Shown one piece after another: positions 1 to 8,161 of a stretch of DNA of 64,000 bases. The position numbers and the translations under genes were made by a program. How positions within the stretch are numbered: position 1 is the stretch's first letter; each line of letters begins with the position of its first letter. The stretch comes from Cellulomonas sp. KH9 (lineage in GTDB: Bacteria > Actinomycetota > Actinomycetes > Actinomycetales > Cellulomonadaceae): assembly GCF_900114185.1 (NCBI RefSeq), contig NZ_FOSE01000001.1, positions 459,749 through 523,748 on the forward strand. Reading direction: 5' to 3'. The notes beneath the pieces are model-generated. The model ran no database searches and was not told where the DNA came from. It was given only the letters and a program-made list of their open reading frames with translations.

Positions 1-2
1 GG

Positions 3-443
3 CTGCCCGTCGGCTACTACCGCGCCAAGGCCGCCGCCGAGCGCGCCGTGCAGCGGTCGGGCGTCCCGTCCACCGTGGTGCGCCCGGCGCAGTTCCACGA
101 CTTCGTGCTCCGCACGCTGGGGCGGCTCGCGGCCTGGCCCGTCGTGCCCGCGCCCCGGGCCGTGTGGGCCGAGCCGGTCGAGGTCGCGGCCGTGGCACGC
201 CGACTCGTCGAGGTCACGCTCGGGCCTCCGCAGGGCCGTGTCCCGGACGTCGTCGGGCCGCAGGTGCTCTCCGCGGAGCAGCTCCTGCGCACCCTGCTGC
301 GGGCCCGCGGCCGGGACGCGCGGGTCGTGCGTGTCCCGGTCCCCGGGCCCGTCGGGCGGGCGTGCCGGGAGCGCGTGAACCTCGCCGGGCCCGACGCCCT
401 GCGCACGGGCGGGACCTGGGAGGAGTTCGTCGCGGGGGTGTGA
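3..443 (+). CDS. SDR-type NAD(P)-dependent oxidoreductase, C-terminal part
   Basis: The reading frame is open from the window edge and ends with TGA at 441-443, so only about 146 C-terminal residues are present. A Tyr-x3-Lys pair (Tyr codon at 15, Lys codon at 27) is the classic SDR catalytic motif and is followed by an alanine-rich helix. A VVRPAQFHDF stretch resembles the substrate-side region of NmrA/epimerase-like extended SDRs. Seen: motif and frame. Inferred: membership of the atypical NAD(P)H-binding SDR group. The Rossmann N-terminus and the true start lie outside the window, so substrate and cofactor cannot be judged. Confidence 0.7.
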   Translation: MPVGYYRAKAAAERAVQRSGVPSTVVRPAQFHDFVLRTLGRLAAWPVVPAPRAVWAEPVEVAAVARRLVEVTLGPPQGRVPDVVGPQVLSAEQLLRTLLRARGRDARVVRVPVPGPVGRACRERVNLAGPDALRTGGTWEEFVAGV

Positions 444-484
444 GGGGAACCTGCGATCGTTCCCTGCCGCATCCGTGTGGGAGA

Positions 485-516
485 CTCCCGGCGTCGGCTC
501 ACGTCGACGCCGGGAG
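485..516. terminator. 11-bp perfect hairpin between the SDR gene and tRNA-Ser
   Basis: Bases 485-495 pair perfectly with 506-516 around a 10-nt loop. The hairpin lies 42 bases after the SDR stop and could end that transcript, but no T-run follows. Its 3' arm includes the first four bases of the tRNA (513-516). Confidence 0.5.
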
Positions 517-602
517 GGCTGGCTGAGCGGCCGAAAGCGACGGTCTTGAAAACCGTTGGTGCGGTGACCCCGTACTCAAGGGTTCGAATCCCTTGCCCTC
601 CG
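513..602 (+). tRNA. tRNA-Ser(TGA)
   Basis: A 90-nt cloverleaf. The acceptor GGAGGGC (513-519) pairs with GCCCTCC (595-601), with G602 as discriminator. The anticodon stem is ACGGT/ACCGT with loop CTTGAAA, giving anticodon TGA at 547-549. A long variable arm typical of class II tRNA-Ser precedes the GGTTCGAATCC T-arm. CCA is not encoded. Confidence 0.96.
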
Positions 603-678
603 CACAGGTGCCGACCGACGGCGGCAGACCGGCCGCCCGTTCACCCGGACGCCGCGGCGGGGTGCGTGCCCGGAGGCA

Positions 679-684
679 TAGCCT
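679..684 (+). promoter_or_regulatory. -10 box TAGCCT, predicted leaderless start of MFS gene
   Basis: TAGCCT ends 6 bases before the ATG at 691, which places transcription start at the A of the start codon. No Shine-Dalgarno sequence fits between. Confidence 0.55.
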
Positions 685-690
685 TCGCCC

Positions 691-2079
691 ATGGGTCACC
701 CCGCCGCCGAGGCTCCCGTCGACGCCGCCGTCGAGCCCGCACCCGCCCGCCGTCAGATCGCCGCCTGGGCGGCCTGGGACTGGGGGTCGGCGGCGTTCAA
801 CGCCGTCGTCACCACGTTCGTGTTCACGACGTGGCTGACGAGCAGCGCGTTCGCCGAGCCGGGTGAGGACCCGGTCGCCGTCACCGCGCTGCACAGCCAG
901 TGGCTCGGCTGGGGTCTCGCGGCGGCGGGCATCCTCGTCGCGCTCACCGCACCCGCGCTCGGCACGCTGGCGGACGCCGGTGGGCGCCGACGTCCCATGC
1001 TCGCGGTGACGTCCGGGATCGTGGGCCTGTGCATCCTGGCGCTGTGGTTCGTGCAGCCCGTCGAGGGCGGCATGGCCGACGCGGTCCGGCTCGGCGTCAT
1101 CCTCCTGGGCATCGGCACCATCGCGTTCGAGATCGGGTCCGTCGCCTACAACGCGCTGCTGCTGCAGATCAGCGGGCCGCGGACGATCGGGCGCGTCAGC
1201 GGCATCGGGTGGGGCGCCGGGTACGTCGGGGGGATCGTCCTGCTCGTGATCCTGTTCGTCGGCTTCATCGACCCGGACGTCGGGTGGTTCGGCGTCACCT
1301 CGGAGGGCGGGCTGGACATCCGGGTCTCCATGCTCCTCGCCGGCGTGTGGTTCCTGGTCTTCGCGGTGCCCGTGCTCGTGATGGTCCCGGACCGTCGCCG
1401 TCCCGGGGCGCCCGCGCGCGTCAGCATCGCCGGGGCCTACGTCGCGGTCGGGCGGCACGTCGCCGAGCTGTGGCGCGGGCGGCGCTCGACCCTGCGGTTC
1501 CTCATCGCGTCCGCGGTGTTCCGTGACGGGCTGACGGGCGTCTTCACGTTCGGCGGGGTGCTCGCGGCCGGCTCGTTCGGGTTCTCCGCGAGCGACGTCA
1601 TCATGTTCGGCATCGCCGCCAACGTCGTCGCGGGCGCGTCGACCATCGGCGCCGGCTGGCTCGACGACCGGTACGGCCCGCGACGGCTGGTCACCTCCGC
1701 CCTCGTGGTGCTCGTGATCGCCGGTACCGCCGTGTTCCTGCTGCACGACGCGGGCACGCAGGCGTTCTGGGTCGGGGGCCTGGTGCTCTCGGCGTGCGTG
1801 GGGCCGGCGCAGTCCGCGTCGCGCGGCCTGCTGGCACGCCTCGCCGAGCCCGGGCGCGAGACCGAGCTGTTCGGCCTGTACGCCACGACGGGCCGCGCGG
1901 CCACCTTCCTCGCGCCCGCCGCGTTCTCGATCGCGATCGGCCTGGGCGGTGCGCAGTACTGGGGGATCCTCGGGATCGTCGCGGTCCTGGCCCTCGGGCT
2001 CGTGCTGTTCGTCCCCGTGCGGTACCCGCGCGGGCTGGGCGTCGACGGGCGGCGGGACGTGACGACAGGCGGCGCGTGA
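691..2079 (+). CDS. Atg22/UMF1-like MFS transporter
   Basis: 462 residues with about twelve hydrophobic segments. The N-terminal AAWAAWDWGSAAFN motif is typical of the UMF1/Atg22-like branch of the major facilitator superfamily, some members of which are annotated as effluxers. The family length is usually 420-480 residues, so the gene looks complete. A large extracytoplasmic loop around residues 190-210 and an IRVSMLLAGVWFLVFAVPV helix in the middle agree with the fold. It overlaps the next gene by four bases (GTGA), so the two are probably co-translated. The ATG at 691 is chosen because a -10 box sits just before it. Substrate is unknown; direction of transport is inferred only from family names. 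Confidence 0.85.
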   Translation: MGHPAAEAPVDAAVEPAPARRQIAAWAAWDWGSAAFNAVVTTFVFTTWLTSSAFAEPGEDPVAVTALHSQWLGWGLAAAGILVALTAPALGTLADAGGRRRPMLAVTSGIVGLCILALWFVQPVEGGMADAVRLGVILLGIGTIAFEIGSVAYNALLLQISGPRTIGRVSGIGWGAGYVGGIVLLVILFVGFIDPDVGWFGVTSEGGLDIRVSMLLAGVWFLVFAVPVLVMVPDRRRPGAPARVSIAGAYVAVGRHVAELWRGRRSTLRFLIASAVFRDGLTGVFTFGGVLAAGSFGFSASDVIMFGIAANVVAGASTIGAGWLDDRYGPRRLVTSALVVLVIAGTAVFLLHDAGTQAFWVGGLVLSACVGPAQSASRGLLARLAEPGRETELFGLYATTGRAATFLAPAAFSIAIGLGGAQYWGILGIVAVLALGLVLFVPVRYPRGLGVDGRRDVTTGGA

Positions 2080-3077
2080 GCACCGTGGACCCCGGCTGGC
2101 TGCCGGACCGGTTGCTGCCGGGCTACGAGGCCCGGACGCTGCCGGGTCGACGGCCCGCGCCACCGGGCCCGCAGGCGCGTGCGGTCGCCGCCGGGGGCGC
2201 CGCGCCCGTGCTGACGCTCGTCCGGCCCGGACGCGCGCCGGCCTCGCCCCGCGGCGTCGTCGTGCACCTGCACGGCTACAACGACTACTTCTTCGCCACC
2301 CACCTGGTCGACGTGCTCGCGGACGCGGGCTGGGCGTTCCTCGCCGTGGACGCCCGCCGCGCGGGCCGCTCGTTGCGGGAGGGGGAGGTGCCGCACTACC
2401 AGGGCGACCTGCGCGAGCAGGCGTCCGACCTGGGGCAGGCGGTCGCCGCCGCGCGCGCCGCGTGGCCCGGGCTGCCGGTGGTCGTGCACGCCCACTCGAC
2501 GGGCGGCCTGGTCGCGGCGCTGTGGGCGCACGCCCACCGGGAGCGCGGCGGTGCGGACGCGATGGTGCTCGACAGCCCGTTCCTGTCCGTCGCGCGCTCC
2601 TGGGTGCGCCCGGTGCAGGACGGTGCGGTGCGGACCCTGGCGCGCCGGGCACCGCTGCGGGTCGTCGCCCGCAGGCCGTCGCGGTACGCCGCGCGGCTGG
2701 CGGAGCGGTGGGACGTCGACACGACGCTCAAGCGCCCGCAGGGGGTGGCCGTGCGGGCCGGGTGGCTGGCGGCGCTGCGCGAGGGGCAGCTGCGGGTGGC
2801 CCGCGGGCTCGCCGTGGGTGTGCCCGTGCTGGTCGCGCGGTCGGCGCGCTCGGCCGTCGAGCACGGCGAGGGTGCCGTCGCGGACGGGCCGGCCCTCGAC
2901 CACGCCGACACGGTGCTCGACGTCGCGACCATCGCCGCGCTCGCCCCGCGGCTGGGGACGGACGTGCGCGAGGTCGTCGTCGACGGGGGCGTGCACGACC
3001 TGGCGCTGTCGCTGGACGGGCCGCGCGCGGTGTACCTGGGCGCGGTGGTGGAGTTCCTCGACGCCGTCGCGCGCTGA
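2076..3077 (+). CDS. alpha/beta hydrolase (serine aminopeptidase S33-like)
   Basis: 333 residues from a GTG at 2076 that overlaps the upstream stop. The start GVVVHLHGYNDYFF resembles the oxyanion-side strand of lysophospholipase-like hydrolases. HAHSTGG gives the nucleophile elbow with Ser141, and GGVHDL near the end gives the likely catalytic His307. No signal peptide or membrane segment is seen, so the enzyme is probably cytoplasmic. The family (Hydrolase_4) includes monoacylglycerol lipases and esterases; the substrate here is not known. Coupling to the transporter suggests a shared substrate or lipid-related role, which is only an inference. Confidence 0.85.
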   Translation: MSTVDPGWLPDRLLPGYEARTLPGRRPAPPGPQARAVAAGGAAPVLTLVRPGRAPASPRGVVVHLHGYNDYFFATHLVDVLADAGWAFLAVDARRAGRSLREGEVPHYQGDLREQASDLGQAVAAARAAWPGLPVVVHAHSTGGLVAALWAHAHRERGGADAMVLDSPFLSVARSWVRPVQDGAVRTLARRAPLRVVARRPSRYAARLAERWDVDTTLKRPQGVAVRAGWLAALREGQLRVARGLAVGVPVLVARSARSAVEHGEGAVADGPALDHADTVLDVATIAALAPRLGTDVREVVVDGGVHDLALSLDGPRAVYLGAVVEFLDAVAR

Positions 3078-3086
3078 CGGGACCAC

Positions 3087-3139
3087 GCACGGCGAGGGCC
3101 GGACCCCTCCCGGTGGAGGTGGCCCGGCCCGTGCCGTGC
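3087..3139. terminator. Bidirectional hairpin terminator
   Basis: Nested arms GCACGGC/CCGTGC and GGGCCGG/CCGGCCC with a CCTCC/GGAGG inner stem lie between the convergent hydrolase and metQ genes. Confidence 0.65.
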
Positions 3140-3154
3140 TGCGTGTTGCGTGCG

Positions 3155-3985
3155 TCAGAAGGCGGGGACGACCTCGCCGTCCGGCCAGCGCTCCTCGATG
3201 AAGGCGCGGACCTCGTCGGAGTGCAGCAGCTCGTCGAGCGTGACGAGCGCCGGGTCGTCGAGGTCCTCCGTGCGGACCACCACGACGTTGGCGTACGGGT
3301 TGTCCTCGCCCGACTCGAGCAGGATCGCGTCCGTCGCCGGGTTCAGCCCGGCCTCCAGCGCGTAGTTGCCGTTGATGATCGCGATGTCGACGTCGGCCAG
3401 CGACACGACGAGCTGCTCGGGTGCCGTCTCGACGAACTCCAGGTTCTTCGGGTTCTCGTCGATGTCGAGCAGCGTGGGGTCGCCGTCGGTCTCGTCGAGC
3501 GTGATGAGGCCGGCGTCGACCAGCAGGTCGAGCGCCCGTCCCTGGTTGCCCGGGTCGTTGGTGATGCCGACGACGCCGCCGTCGGCCAGGTCGTCGAGGT
3601 CCTCGATCTTCTCGGAGTAGATGCCGTACGGCTCGATGTGCACGCCGTCGTAGTGGTCGAAGTCGAAGCCGTTCTCCGCGATCTGCGCGTCGAGGTACGG
3701 CAGGTGCTGGAAGAAGTTGGCGTCGATCTCGCCCTCGGCGAGTGCCGTGTTGGGCAGCACGTAGTCGGTGAACTCCTGGATCTCCAGGTCGATCCCGGCG
3801 TCCTTCGCGAGCTCGTCCTGCACGAACTGCAGGATCTCCGCGTGCGGAACGGGGCTGGCGCCGATGGTGATCGTGGTCAGCCCGCCCTCCGACGGCTCGG
3901 CGGACTCGGTGCCACCGGCGGAGCACCCCGTCATCACCAGGGCCGCAGCGGACAGGACGGCGGCGGCGCGGACGGTTCTCTTCAT
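3155..3985 (-). CDS. metQ: Methionine ABC transporter substrate-binding lipoprotein MetQ (NlpA family)
   Basis: 276 residues. A lipoprotein signal peptide ends in LVMTGC, with Cys21 as lipidation site. The mature part has the NlpA signatures TIGASPVPHAEIL, the TDYVLPNTAL segment, NFFQHLPYL and GITNDPGNQGRAL, which form the two lobes that bind D/L-methionine. ATG at 3985 is preceded by AGAGGAA. It is the last gene of a metN-metI-metQ operon on the minus strand, 71 bases after metI, and the promoter is presumably upstream of metN. The length equals the family norm. Methionine specificity is inferred from the family and from MetI/MetN neighbours; no S-box type leader was found upstream of the operon. 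Confidence 0.93.
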   Translation of the reverse strand: MKRTVRAAAVLSAAALVMTGCSAGGTESAEPSEGGLTTITIGASPVPHAEILQFVQDELAKDAGIDLEIQEFTDYVLPNTALAEGEIDANFFQHLPYLDAQIAENGFDFDHYDGVHIEPYGIYSEKIEDLDDLADGGVVGITNDPGNQGRALDLLVDAGLITLDETDGDPTLLDIDENPKNLEFVETAPEQLVVSLADVDIAIINGNYALEAGLNPATDAILLESGEDNPYANVVVVRTEDLDDPALVTLDELLHSDEVRAFIEERWPDGEVVPAF

Positions 3986-4056
3986 CTCAGGTGTTCCTCT
4001 CGGTGTGCCCCCGGGTGCGGGGCGGGTCTGGGGCGGCAGGGCGCGGACGGGCGCGC

Positions 4057-4737
4057 TCACCGGTGGTCGAGGCGGCGCGCGACGGCGTCGCCGACCAGCT
4101 GGACGACCGTGACCAGGACGATGATCACGACGACGGACGTGTAGAGGACGACGGGGTCGAACCGCTGGAAGCCGTAGGTGATGGCGAGGAAGCCCAGGCC
4201 GCCGCCCCCGATCGCGCCGACCATCGCGGAGAACCCGATGAGCGCGATGACGGTGACGGTGAATCCCGAGACGATGGCGGGCAGCGCCTCGCGCACCAGC
4301 ACGGACCGCAGGATCTTGGGCGTCGTCGAGCCCATGACCCGCGCGGCCTCGACCTTGCCCGGTGCGACGTCCCGCACGGCGGTCTCGACGAGGCGGGCGA
4401 AGAACGGGATGGTGCCGATGCTCAGCGGCACGACCGCGGCCTCCCAGCCCAGGGACGTCCCGACGATCGCGCGGGTCAGCGGGATCACGGCGACGGCGAG
4501 GATGATGAACGGCAGCGAGCGCAGCACGTTGACGACGAACCCGAGCACCGCCGACAGCGGGCGGTTCGGCAGCAGGCCGTCCGCGGCCAGGGAGCGCAGC
4601 AGGAGCCCGAGCGGCAGCCCGACGACCGCGGTGATGAGCGCGGACAGGCCCACCATCTGCAGCGTCTCGAGCGTCGCCTCGGGCAGCTTCTCGGTGATGA
4701 CGCGGTTGGTCGTGAGCTCGATCCACAGGTCGCCCAT
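4057..4737 (-). CDS. metI: Methionine ABC transporter permease MetI
   Basis: 226 residues with five to six membrane helices. The permease coupling loop EAARVMGSTTPKILRSVLVREALPAIVSG carries the EAA motif that contacts the ATPase. The N-terminus ETLQMVGLSALITAVVGLPLG is characteristic of MetI. The ATG at 4737 shares its A with the metN stop (TGATG), which gives translational coupling. The family usually has 215-230 residues. It forms the transmembrane dimer of the MetNIQ importer in the cytoplasmic membrane. Confidence 0.94.
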   Translation of the reverse strand: MGDLWIELTTNRVITEKLPEATLETLQMVGLSALITAVVGLPLGLLLRSLAADGLLPNRPLSAVLGFVVNVLRSLPFIILAVAVIPLTRAIVGTSLGWEAAVVPLSIGTIPFFARLVETAVRDVAPGKVEAARVMGSTTPKILRSVLVREALPAIVSGFTVTVIALIGFSAMVGAIGGGGLGFLAITYGFQRFDPVVLYTSVVVIIVLVTVVQLVGDAVARRLDHR

Positions 4738-5744
4738 CACGCCACCTCCTGCCCGGCGTCGTCCGCGGCGGGCGCCGCGAGGGGGTCGAGCCCGGCGGCG
4801 CGCAGCAGCGCCACGACCTCGTCGGTCCGCTCCTGCGGCGTGTCGACGAGGAGGCGGCCGACGCGCAGCGTGCCCAGCGGCTCGACGGTCGCGGACAGCA
4901 CCTCCACGTCGTCGCCGAGGGCCGCGACGGCGCCGAACGCGGTGGCGGTGCTGACGGCGTCGGTCGCGAAGACGGCCTCGACCAGGCGGCGGCGACGACC
5001 GGGCGGCACGTCGGGCACGGGGACCAGGGCGCGGGACAGCGGGGAGCCGACCTGCGTGACGACCTGTGCGAGGGCGCCGGACTGCACGATCCGCCCGTGC
5101 TCGAGCAGCGTCGCCGCGTCGCACGTCTCACGTACGACCGACGGCTCGTGGGTGATGACGACGACCGTGATGCCCAGCCGGTCGCGCAGGTCGCTGACCA
5201 GGCCGAGGATCTGCCGGGTGGTCTCGCCGTCGAGCGCGGACGTGGGCTCGTCGCACAGGAGCACGGCGGGCTCGGTGGCCAGCGCGCGGGCGATGCCGAC
5301 GCGCTGCTTCTGCCCGCCGGACAGCTGCGCCGGGTACGCGGAGGCGCGGTGGCCCAGGTCGACGAGGTCGAGCAGCTCGGCGACCCGGGCGGCGCGCTGC
5401 GCGCGGCGCACGCCGGCGACCTCCAGGGGGTACGCCACGTTGTCGGCGATGGTGCGCGAGTCGAGCAGGTTGACGTGCTGGAAGACCATGCCGGTCTTGC
5501 GGCGGGCGGTGCGCAGCCGGTTCTCCGCCAGGTCGGAGATGGTCACGCCGTCGACGGTGACGGTCCCGGCGGTCGGACGCTCGAGGCCCGTCAGGCACCG
5601 GATGAGCGTGGACTTGCCGGCGCCCGACCGTCCGACGATGCCGTGCACCGTGCCGCGCTCGACGGTGAGGTCGATGCCGTCGAGCGCGACGACGTCGCCG
5701 TCGGGGGACGGGTAGACCTTGCGGAGGCCGGACAGCTCGATCAC
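4737..5744 (-). CDS. metN: Methionine ABC transporter ATP-binding protein MetN
   Basis: 335 residues from a GTG at 5744, chosen over an upstream ATG because GAGGA lies at ideal distance and homologues start at the VIELSGL strand. Walker A GRSGAGKST is at residues 38-46, the signature LSGGQKQRVGIARAL around 138, and Walker B VLLCDEPTSALD around 158. The last ~90 residues, with VLSATVEPLGTLRVGRLLVD, match the NIL domain that senses methionine and trans-inhibits MetNI. First gene of the metNIQ operon. Energises methionine import. Confidence 0.94.
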   Translation of the reverse strand: MIELSGLRKVYPSPDGDVVALDGIDLTVERGTVHGIVGRSGAGKSTLIRCLTGLERPTAGTVTVDGVTISDLAENRLRTARRKTGMVFQHVNLLDSRTIADNVAYPLEVAGVRRAQRAARVAELLDLVDLGHRASAYPAQLSGGQKQRVGIARALATEPAVLLCDEPTSALDGETTRQILGLVSDLRDRLGITVVVITHEPSVVRETCDAATLLEHGRIVQSGALAQVVTQVGSPLSRALVPVPDVPPGRRRRLVEAVFATDAVSTATAFGAVAALGDDVEVLSATVEPLGTLRVGRLLVDTPQERTDEVVALLRAAGLDPLAAPAADDAGQEVA

Positions 5745-6116
5745 GGGAGGTCCTCGGGGGTCGCGCCGCACTGCCGGCCGGGGGCCGGTCGGCGGCGGGT
5801 GGGGTGACCCGGGCGCGGGTGCGCGACGTGCGGGTCAGGGGAGCGCGCGGGGCGCGCGGGGGGCCGCGGTCAGCGACACATTCGGCCACGACACATGCCG
5901 GCGGCGACGGCGGGGGCCGTGCGCGGGGCGGGCGTGTCGTGGGTGGCCATGGTCGTCATGGAAGCACGCGGCCTGCGTTCGGCCAAGTCGTCCCATAACG
6001 CGAGACGCCCGCCTCGTCGACGACGCCCGGATGCGCTGGGTGTCAGTGCAGGTCAGAAGCCTCTATCGGGTCGTTCGTCACGGGCCGAGGGTGGCTGTCT
6101 CGGATCGTGGACGGTG
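5745..6116. other. Intergenic region upstream of metN
   Basis: 372 bases with no supportable gene. It must hold the metNIQ promoter on the minus strand. I searched by eye for S-box (SAM-I) and SAM-IV cores on the minus strand and found none, and no clear TANNNT -10 box. The area near 5985-6000 is the least GC-rich part. Confidence 0.5.
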
Positions 6117-6995
6117 TCAGGCCGTGGTGAGGTGGTCCCGCAGCGCCGCGACCTCGACGTCCGTCAGACCCAGCCCGTCGCGCAGGTACCCCGCGAACGA
6201 CCCGAAGTGCTCGGTCACCGCGCCGAGGGCCGCGTCGAGGTACTCCTCGCGCACCTCCAGCAGCGGGACCAGCAGCGCCGGGTCGCCCCCGACGTCCGCG
6301 AAGCCCTGCAGGAGCGGCCCGTACATCGCCCGCAGCGCGGGGTTCACGGCCAGGTACTCCTCGCGCGCGACCGCCTCGTCGACGCCGGCCGCGAGCAGAA
6401 GCACGGTCGTCGCCCACCCGGTGCGGTCCTTGCCCGCGGTGCAGTGGTAGAGCACCGGTGTGGACCCGGGGTCGAGGAACCGGCGCAGCAACGTGGCGTA
6501 CCCCGTGCGCCCGGACTCCCCGACGACCAGGTCGACGTACGTGCGCTGCATCTGGGCCGCGGGGTCCAGCGCCGCGAGGAGCTGCGACGCCTCCTGCGGC
6601 CGGCGCAGCAGCTCGCCCAGGTCCGCCGCCGGGGCCTGCGTCGTGGCCTGCAGGACGTCGGCGTGCACACCGTGCGCACCCGGCGGCAGGACGTCGGGGG
6701 CAGCGGCCCGCTCGGCCGCGGTCCGCAGGTCCACGACCGTGCGCACCCCGAGACCGCCGACGACCGGGTCGTCGGCGATCGCCGCGGACCGCAGCTCGGC
6801 GGACCGCAGCACCAGGCCGCGGCGCACCTGCCTGCCGTCGGCGGTGGGCCGTCCGCCGACGTCGCGCAGGTTCGCGACCGTGTCGGACGCGATGCTGTGC
6901 GGGTCGGCCGTCGCGGTGGCCCCGTGGGCGGCGGGCACGGGCTCGCCCGTCGGGGTCGTCGGCGGGTGCGGGGGCAGCGTCGCGTCGTCGTCCAC
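6117..6995 (-). CDS. Tyrosine-protein phosphatase (PtpB/Siw14-like)
   Basis: 292 residues from a GTG at 6995. The P-loop HCTAGKDRTG with catalytic Cys185 is the signature of the mycobacterial PtpB-type family, in which the Lys and Asp after the Gly are characteristic. SIASDTVANLRDVGG and VLRSAELR near the N-terminus are family landmarks, and VVDLRTAAER is the strand before the acid loop. An in-frame ATG at 7082 would add 29 residues made of a VCRGAG repeat; I rejected it because those residues only translate an 18-bp DNA repeat. No signal peptide is seen. The gene is divergent from nei2, and the targets are unknown. Confidence 0.85.
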   Translation of the reverse strand: MDDDATLPPHPPTTPTGEPVPAAHGATATADPHSIASDTVANLRDVGGRPTADGRQVRRGLVLRSAELRSAAIADDPVVGGLGVRTVVDLRTAAERAAAPDVLPPGAHGVHADVLQATTQAPAADLGELLRRPQEASQLLAALDPAAQMQRTYVDLVVGESGRTGYATLLRRFLDPGSTPVLYHCTAGKDRTGWATTVLLLAAGVDEAVAREEYLAVNPALRAMYGPLLQGFADVGGDPALLVPLLEVREEYLDAALGAVTEHFGSFAGYLRDGLGLTDVEVAALRDHLTTA

Positions 6996-7007
6996 CCCGC
7001 GACCCTC

Positions 7008-7075
7008 GCACACCCCGGCGCCGCGGCACACCCCGGCGCCGCGGCACACCCCGGCGCCGCGGCACACCCGCCGCG
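7008..7075. repeat. 18-bp tandem repeat in divergent intergenic region
   Basis: Three perfect copies of GCACACCCCGGCGCCGCG (7008-7025, 7026-7043, 7044-7061) and a degenerate fourth copy lie between the phosphatase and nei2 starts. Confidence 0.9.
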
Positions 7076-7133
7076 AGGGCACGGCCGCCGCGCCCTCGTC
7101 CGCACACCCGCGGTCACCCGGGCGGAGCCGTCG

Positions 7134-7139
7134 TAGGGT
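7134..7139 (+). promoter_or_regulatory. -10 box TAGGGT before nei2
   Basis: TAGGGT ends 7 bases before the GTG at 7147, consistent with a leaderless transcript. Confidence 0.5.
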
Positions 7140-7146
7140 GGCGGCC

Positions 7147-8100
7147 GTGCCGGAGGGTCATACCGTTCATCGGGTCGCGCGCCAGCTCGCCCTCGACCTC
7201 GTCGGGCGGCCCCTGGCCGTCAGCTCGCCCCAGGGGCGGTTCGCCGCGGGCGCCGCGCGCCTGGACGGCCGCACGATGACCGGGGCCACCGCCGTCGGCA
7301 AGCAGCTGTTCTGCACGTTCGACACCGCCGACGTGCTGCGCGTCCACCTGGGGCTCTACGGCGCCTGGGACCTGTACGGCGACGTCAGCCCCCTGGGCGA
7401 CGGCGAGCGGGTGCGGGGCAGCCTGGGGGCCCCGCGCGTGCGGCCGGGGTCCGTCATGGACGCGCAGCCCTCGACGCGTCGCCTGCGCCTGGGGGAGGAC
7501 GAGTCCGAGCACGCCACCGCGGACGACGCGTGGCCGCCGCCCCCGCTGGGGCAGGTGCGGGTGCGCCTGGACTCCGGGCCGGTCGTCGCGGACCTGCGCG
7601 GACCGTCGGCGTGCGAGGTGCTGACGGCCGACGAGGCGGCGGCCGTCCGCGCGCGGCTGGGCCCGGACCCGCAGGACGTCGCGGACCTCGACGCCGCCGG
7701 TGAGGTCGTCGTCGAGCGCGTGACGCGCCGGCAGGTGGCCGTGGGGCAGCTGCTCATGGACCAGTCGGTGGTGGCCGGGATCGGCAACATCTACCGGGCG
7801 GAGCTGCTGTTCCGCGCCCGGCTGGACCCCTGGACGCCCGGGCGGCGGGTCCCGGCCGAGGTGGTCCGCGGGATCTGGCGGGACTGGGTCGTGCTGCTGG
7901 CCGACGGCATCCGGGACGGCGTCATGCTGACCCGGGAGGACCTCGACGACGCGGGGCGCCTGGCCGCCCGCCACGACCCGACGCTGCGGCACTGGGTCTA
8001 CGGCCGCGGCGGCCTGCCGTGCCGGGTGTGCGGCACGCCCGTGGTCGTCGAGGAGATGGCGACCCGCAAGCTGTACCGCTGCCCCGTCTGCCAGGTCTGA
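7147..8100 (+). CDS. nei2: Fpg/Nei-family DNA glycosylase, Nei2 type
   Basis: 317 residues. After removal of the initiator the protein starts PEGHTVHR, giving the catalytic N-terminal Pro and Glu3 of the Fpg/Nei family. MDQSVVAGIGNIYRAE is the helix-two-turn-helix. The C-terminal zinc finger has four Cys at 292, 295, 312 and 315, with the CPVC end of Nei-like enzymes. The GTG at 7147 is fixed by the need for Pro at position 2. The enzyme removes oxidised bases (mainly pyrimidines in the Nei branch) and nicks abasic sites in base excision repair. An insertion around residues 95-140 makes it a little longer than E. coli Nei (263 residues), as in actinobacterial Nei2. Confidence 0.92.
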   Translation: MPEGHTVHRVARQLALDLVGRPLAVSSPQGRFAAGAARLDGRTMTGATAVGKQLFCTFDTADVLRVHLGLYGAWDLYGDVSPLGDGERVRGSLGAPRVRPGSVMDAQPSTRRLRLGEDESEHATADDAWPPPPLGQVRVRLDSGPVVADLRGPSACEVLTADEAAAVRARLGPDPQDVADLDAAGEVVVERVTRRQVAVGQLLMDQSVVAGIGNIYRAELLFRARLDPWTPGRRVPAEVVRGIWRDWVVLLADGIRDGVMLTREDLDDAGRLAARHDPTLRHWVYGRGGLPCRVCGTPVVVEEMATRKLYRCPVCQV

Positions 8101-8161
8101 GCGCGCGGGGTCCGGGCGCGCGGGGCCCGGCCGCTCCGGACCACCGCGACGGCCTCCGGGC

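Noticed and set aside
499..2652. Long minus-strand open frame of about 717 codons opposite the MFS and hydrolase genes
   Set aside because: It runs antisense to two clear genes and across the tRNA, and its Arg/Pro/Ala-rich composition is that of a GC-rich shadow frame.
5745..6116. SAM riboswitch upstream of metN
   Set aside because: No S-box or SAM-IV core (such as GCCGGCAACC) is visible on the minus strand.
7008..7082. N-terminal extension of the tyrosine phosphatase from ATG 7082
   Set aside because: It would only translate the 18-bp repeat; the GTG at 6995 is at the family start.
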